From Cryptomeria japonica (taxonomy: Eukaryota; Streptophyta; Pinopsida; Cupressales; Cupressaceae), in NCBI RefSeq assembly GCF_030272615.1, contig NC_081412.1:102412796-102476795 (forward strand): 64,000 bases of DNA. Reading direction: 5' to 3'. Of this stretch, positions 58,513 to 64,000 are shown one piece after another; position 1 is the stretch's first letter; each line of letters starts with the position of its first letter. The notes beneath the pieces were generated by a model. That model saw nothing but the letters and a program-made list of their open reading frames with translations. It did no database searches and had not been told where the DNA came from. The translations under genes and the position numbers were made by a program.

Positions 58513-59017
58513 AACTCTATATGTAGAAGATTGCCGACCAAAATTTCCTAATCCTCAAATCCTCGGTGGACAACATGAACATCCTTATTAACAGGTTCGA
58601 GAATGATGCTGAAAAGGATGGTGATAAAGAGCAGTCGAACAAGAAAGGGCATGAAAGGAGGACCAGAGCTAACACAAAGAAAAAAGGCAACATCGAAGGT
58701 CGTGAGTTGGAGGATCTGAAGACCTCAGCAAACAACATGAAACAAATGGTTGTTCATGCTGAGGAAATTATGAATAGTATTTAGTTTTTGTTGTTGTCCC
58801 TGGTTAGGTCTCTTTGATGTCTTTATGCTTTCCTTTTGCTATCTGTACCGAGATACTTTATTATGTAATGTTGTGTTAAGTTGATCCCTTTCGGTGGGTT
58901 CATTTTGTTTTTTGAAGTGACCAGGCACTTTTTTTAGCAGTTCTTTCTCCTGATTTGTTCAAGGTTCGGGTACCTTTCAAATACCTGATTTTACTTAATC
59001 AAAACTCTATATGTAGA
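58513..59017 (+). mobile_element. Retroposed fragment with 15-bp target duplication
   Basis: AACTCTATATGTAGA occurs at 58513-58527 and 59003-59017, enclosing 475 bp of GC-richer DNA ending ACTTAATCAAA. The insert contains an open frame from its first base to TAG at 58782 (from ATG 58566: DNMNILINRFEND...AEEIMNSI), charged and helical like a coiled-coil C-terminus, then about 220 bp of untranslated-looking sequence. A long duplication and apparent 5' truncation fit target-primed insertion of a non-LTR retrotransposon or processed transcript. I see no reverse transcriptase in it. Confidence 0.7.
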
Positions 59018-61188
59018 TACTAATGATATCCCTAAGATTTATATTTTTTTCTTAAACATGAATAATTTTTATATTTATATTTTATTAGTGATTTTTAAGA
59101 TATATGCCCAATTAGTTATATTTAAATTTTATTAGTGATTTTTAAGATATATGTTAATTCCCATACCTCTAGAAGGTTTTTGGTTGTTTATATTTGGCCC
59201 TCAAAGTAAATCAACATCAATGTTTATGATTCTAATCTATGTGGAGATGGGTTCTATATTTTTTGTATAACTAGATAAAATGGGTTCTCACTATTTTTTT
59301 TGTTAATACTTCTTATGATCATCTAAATAGATAAAATGATGAATTGTATATTTGGACATGATTTTTTATTTTAATTTTAGTTAAAAAGTTACCATTGATA
59401 TATAATATTTCAAAGCTAAAATTTATCTTTATTTCTAAAATGTATTAAAAACTGTTTTGCATATATCATAGATTGTGGTCGCAAAAGCTACTTGAACTTT
59501 TCGATAACAATATACTTGCTATTTGAAAGATATTATAGATTTTTATTGCATATATATGTGAATGTAAAATAAGTTTTTAAATTTAAGTTATTTTTTTTTA
59601 AATTTAAAGAAATAAAAAATATTATCTTTAACAACAAAAGAAATGGATAAAAACATTTCCTTTCACAATACATAAACTAGTAATTTTGATGTGAGATCGA
59701 GTGCAACTAAAATTTGGTGGAGAGCAATATTAAAGTGTAGGGTAGGAAAGTTGTAGACACCCATAACAAATAAATGATAAGAGAGATTTGTATGGAGTGC
59801 ACAAAGGGATGAGAAAATGATCCCTCACTTTGCCACTAGAGCATATACCATACACAAATGTTAGCTAGTTTATTAGGTTTGAGAAAAAAAATCAATGGTG
59901 AGCTCCTAGGTCCAATAATTGAACCTGTTAACTTTGTTACCATATGTAACAAAAATGTAATACTGAACTAAAAAAATTAATTGAATTTACTAGAATGTAA
60001 ATTAAAACAAGGATAAAAATATTGAGAGGAAAATATTTCAACTTTTAATCAACATATTAATCACATTCCCAATACAAACTTTGCAATGTACATAAAACAT
60101 TGAAATAGCTTACAAATTTTCATCAAGAAAATAAACATTATTCTTTTCCTTTCAAGTACTTTAATACTTTCATTAAACAATTGAGTTTGCAAATGCATAA
60201 GATAGAGTTAAATTGAACTATTGTGTCTAGATATTCCATTCTGAATCACAAGCCTTGGCGAGTTATGATCTACAAGAGGGAGAGCATCACTCAAGTGATT
60301 TTCCTTGAACCAACTACCAACAGTCCCCTACACACCTTCCAACTAGAAATGGTCCTACCCTTTGTGAGGATATAGACAAAGGAACCATCAAGGAATTCCA
60401 TTAGAGTTTTGGTGTGGTGTCCTACATAACCTAATCGACCACACAACTATAAATATACTTTTAACTATGTATGACCATACTGACTGGGACATGCACTCTA
60501 GAACATTGTGAAGTCAACTAGATGCACGTAGAGACTATTTCATCACTTTGGCTAAAGTTTCATATTAATGAAACTTATAAAGAAGTACAATTGAATGTTC
60601 ACACACCTCTACTCAACTTGGATTACTACAGTATGTTGGTGTTTCCAACTGATTACCCAAGAATATCCTATGGAATAGCCAATTCCAACCAGCATACCCT
60701 TGGATCAATAGCCAATGAATGAAAATCAATCAAATATTGATTTATTTCTCCTGTACTTCAAACTCTTCTAAAGTGAGGTGGGTGAACCTTGCAATATTTG
60801 AAGTTCTAACACAAACTATTGCAAATATTACACATATAGTAGATAAATCCCAATGAAAATATACCAAGAAAAGATGATATCTTAAGTGTGGCTACACTCT
60901 TGGTTTATTATCATTAACTCATCAATTGGGAACAAATCCTAAAGTAAAACTAAACTAAATAATATGAAATTGAAAGAGAATTATCATTATGAGTTTGATT
61001 CTGAAAATAAAGTGGGCTCTCAAACAAATCAACTCCTAAATCCTAGGGAGATGGAGTCTAGATGCAAATCATTAACACATCCATATAACAAATTTAGCTC
61101 TAATAATCTTGACTTCAACACTTATGCATTACATAAATGTGTCGCTATAAATTAGTACAAAATTCTATTTACATGTCCTAATTATCAT
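59018..61188. other. No gene seen
   Basis: AT-rich to about 60.1 kb with a short duplication (TTTTATTAGTGATTTTTAAGAT, about 59083 and 59131); from 60.2 to 61.15 kb more balanced composition with two short frames (60522-60722, 60964-61155) without recognisable content. Confidence 0.45.
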
Positions 61189-61608
61189 TGTTGGAGTAAT
61201 AGTATGACAATTATCTAATTATTTATTAATTGGATCCTGTAACTGCTTTTTCACTTAAGCTTAACTTAGGTTATTTATTTTATCTAGGTGTAATTTTTTT
61301 AGTCTAAGTTCACTTAGAGGCACTTCTAGTTATCTTTTTTAGTGTGTAATTTAGCTTAATTTAGCTCCTACTTTACATTGCTTTAGTTCTTCTAATTTTA
61401 GGATTAGGGCATTTATTGGTTTCTATAAAGCAAGTCATTCATTCATTATAATTATAACTTCTATATTGAATCTTCAATTGTACAATGCAATACTACAAAA
61501 TTCTCTGGTTGTTATAGAGCATACCATATTTTCTTGATCTCTTTTGTGTGATAGGTGTTTTTCTTATAAATGATTCTTGGCTCATGTGGTTGATCATCAA
61601 CTTCTACA
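61189..61608 (+). mobile_element. 5' LTR of Copia element F
   Basis: 420 bp, TGTTGGAGTAATAG...CTTCTACA, followed at once by the primer site TGGTATCAGATC (61609-61620). Short and without the C-run and CCGGTA motifs of the A-D LTRs, so a different Copia lineage. Its 3' LTR lies beyond the window. Confidence 0.85.
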
Positions 61609-62728
61609 TGGTATCAGATCTTTTCTTGTCAAGTTCCTATCTACATGCTTGAGGGATGCAACTTGAGGTGAATTTTTTATGCACTTTGGTCTCAAACAGA
61701 GGTTTTCATCGCATTCATAGCATTGAAGACCCCCAAGATCGACTGTTGTTTCATCAAAATTTGAGTAGTTGAAAAATTCAGTCAAATTGGCAAAGGGCAC
61801 AAAAATTGAAGCAAAATCTATAGATAGCTAAAAAAATCTAAGCATTCTAGAGAGAAATAGAGGTCACCATTGTACTTAGAAGGCTCGAGAACTCCATAAA
61901 CGCCTATCAAATCACCAAATTCAAAATAATTGATTTTTTTTTATATTTTATTGGCACAAAAATCCATACAGATTCATACAAGTTCATACGAACCTACACC
62001 AACACTACATTTCATAGGTATGAAAAAACAATTAGCACAAACATTAGTTTTTTGAAAAAGTTTTTTGAATTAATCAAAAAAATTCATTAAATTCATGTAT
62101 TCTAAAAGGGCAAAAAAAATTAATCAAAAAAGTCAAAGAAAAGGGGGTGGCGTACTTTTTGGAAAAAAGAGTACCTTCTTGCAGTAGTGCTGACATCATC
62201 AACATTGTCACTTTTTTTTGGAGGCCCCACTGAATTTGGCACCATTCTAAATTTAGTAGAATTCGAATTTTAACCCCTTTTTGTTCTGAAAACCACCCTT
62301 TAGTTTTTTACCCATAACTTCGCCATATGGAATCAAAATCGGGCAAACGAGATATGATTGGAAAGACAGTTGAGAGGGATATATTATTATGTAAGTGATT
62401 TGATAATATTCTCAACTAATTTTCCATACTAGGCCTCCAAAGTTAGTCTTCTGTTTCATGCTTCAAGGCCCATATCTTACACATCTGGACTCCGTTTTTT
62501 GACTTCTAGACATTGTCGAAAAGATCTCAAAGTCATCTATTTAGATATTAGGTCATTTTGGTAGATTTTTCATCAAGTACTCAAATATCTCAGTCTTGTC
62601 CTTTTTAGATTTTTGCTTGGAAAATGTGCAAATCAATTGTTTTCAATTATTCAAGTGGATTTTTATGGCATTGAAAGGATATATACCGTTGTATTAGTCC
62701 ATTTATACATACATTATTTTAATTTTTC
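61609..62728 (+). other. Leader of element F
   Basis: Primer site at its start, then about 1.1 kb non-coding DNA before the gag ATG; a minus-strand frame (61597-61800) is chance. Confidence 0.7.
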
Positions 62729-64000
62729 ATGGATCAAAATCATATTGCACCCCTTAATCCATTCAACTATAGTGGTTGGAAACAACAAATGGACATTCAC
62801 CTAAAACACCAAGGGTTATATAGAGTGACCCTGGGTACAAAAGTTGAGCCTACAAGTGCTAGTGAGAAGAGAAAATGGTTTAATAGGTGTGATGAGGCTT
62901 TTGGAAAATTATGCATGTCTATATCTCCATATCTTCTCTTTCATGTTGAGCCTTGCACAACACCAAATGAGATTTGGACTATATTGGAGTCCCTATTTGA
63001 AAAGAAAGATGCATTGAGGGGTTTTTAGTTGGAGAATGAGCTTATTGGCTTGAATCCTAATGACTTTGATAGCATCTAGGAATTCTCCACCAAACTCAAG
63101 TCTCTCAGATTACAGTTGAAGCAATGTAAAATTGAGAAGGACTCTCAGTTGATTCTCTCTATCCTTGCCAAGCTTGGTCCTGATTATTCAGTTTTTGTTT
63201 CTACATTTTATGCCACCAAATATTCTCTTGGTACTCATTACACCATACCTTCACTTGATGAGTTTTCTTCTCAACTCACATGAGAGAAAACTAATTTGGT
63301 TTTGATAGGGATATTGAAGTCTTCCAAATTACAAGTTCTTGTTTCTTCCTAGGGTTCCATAGATCAAAAGGCTTCACATGGAAAAGGAAAGAAACATAAA
63401 CAAAAGGACTCCAAGTCACATGAGAAGCCCAAGGACACACAATCACATGATTCTTTAGATTCTTCTTCCTCTTCCAAGTGGTCATCATCAAAGAAGGACA
63501 AGCTGGGACATGATGAGCATCAATGTTTTGCAAAGAAGATTGATGAACTGATGAACATTTTAAAAAAGCACAATATTCAACCACCATCATCTAGTGCATC
63601 CTCTTCCACAACATTAGGACTTGGACATTCTAGGTCTTCATCTATGATACACAGTGAAGACAAGATGAAGGGCCATGCTCTATTTGCATCAAAATATTCT
63701 CAGTCCTCCAAGTGGCTTCTTGATTTGGGAGCTTCACATCATATGGCATCATCAGAGGGTATATTCTCTTCTTTTGAGAATCATCCTTTTCCATAGATAT
63801 TGATGGGTAATAACACGTACATGAATGTTAATGGGAGTGGTTATATTGAGGTTGATGGAGGTACATTTAGCAATGTTCTTTGTGTCCTTGTATTATCTTC
63901 CAACCTTCTTTCCATATACCAAATTACTCATAGTGGGACAGGAAAGATAGCTAAGTTCAACCTTGATTCAATGATCATAAGAGATCTTCATAGTAGAGAG
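62729..64000 (+). pseudogene. Copia gag-protease of element F, runs off the right edge
   Basis: A single frame of 424 codons to the window end, with stops at 63026, 63077, 63281, 63350 and 63794. N-terminus MDQNHIAPLNPFNYSGWKQQM is a UBN2-class gag start; KLCMSISPYLLFHV and a Ser/Lys-rich stretch (KKHKQKDSKSHEK) follow. At 63713 the protease site reads WLLDLGASHHM: the active-site triplet DSG is DLG (Asp codon 63722). The region after it (NLLSIYQITHSG) is the protease-integrase linker. Four of the five stops are TAG, one TGA. No knuckle is seen. Typical conventional Copia polyprotein start, now inactive. Confidence 0.9.

Overview
The window is a stretch of plant nuclear DNA. It has two intronless AP2/ERF transcription-factor genes with C-terminal EAR repression motifs, plant-type Ty1/Copia and Ty3/Gypsy LTR retrotransposons nested in one another, very low gene density and decayed insertions. 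This suits a large-genome seed plant, possibly a gymnosperm; the species cannot be named from sequence alone.

Left half (1-31 kb) is retrotransposon on retrotransposon. A Gypsy element (G1, + strand) enters from the left edge with its integrase, a 3' region carrying about 15 tandem 46-51 bp units, a polypurine tract and a truncated LTR. It abuts a tandem pair of Copia-type elements, A and B, that share one LTR (9330-10247): LTR remnant, A interior, LTR, B interior, LTR. Neither A nor B shows protease, integrase, reverse transcriptase or RNase H. Each instead carries a gag-like ORF (coiled coil plus four zinc knuckles) and a second ORF (ORF2, about 1,050 codons) of no family I recognise. B is interrupted by a conventional but dead Copia element C (minus strand, 12811-20792), whose left LTR is itself interrupted by a solo LTR. 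To the right lies a decayed Gypsy element E (minus strand, about 22.9-28 kb, limits uncertain).

Centre (32-40 kb) is a small gene island: two paralogous ERF repressor genes, tail to tail and 5.8 kb apart, with a plausible G-box-rich promoter and first exon of an unidentified gene between them. From 40 to 46.5 kb the DNA is AT-rich, with a near-perfect 77-bp inverted repeat, tandem duplications and one doubtful short ORF.

Right half: element D (46561-57528) belongs to the same pol-less, two-ORF class as A/B but to a diverged family. Its gag ORF is intact (432 codons). A solo LTR (TSD TTTAT) sits in its 5' LTR and a Gypsy solo LTR (TSD GAAGC) in its ORF2. A 475-bp retroposed fragment with a 15-bp target duplication lies at 58.5 kb, and a Copia element F with a decayed gag-protease frame runs off the right edge.

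The most interesting object is the pol-less A/B/D class. A non-homologous-looking ORF2 of constant size is conserved between two diverged families, next to an unusual four-knuckle gag. The LTRs, primer site and repeated polypurine tracts resemble those of a conventional Copia element (C), which points to mobilisation in trans.
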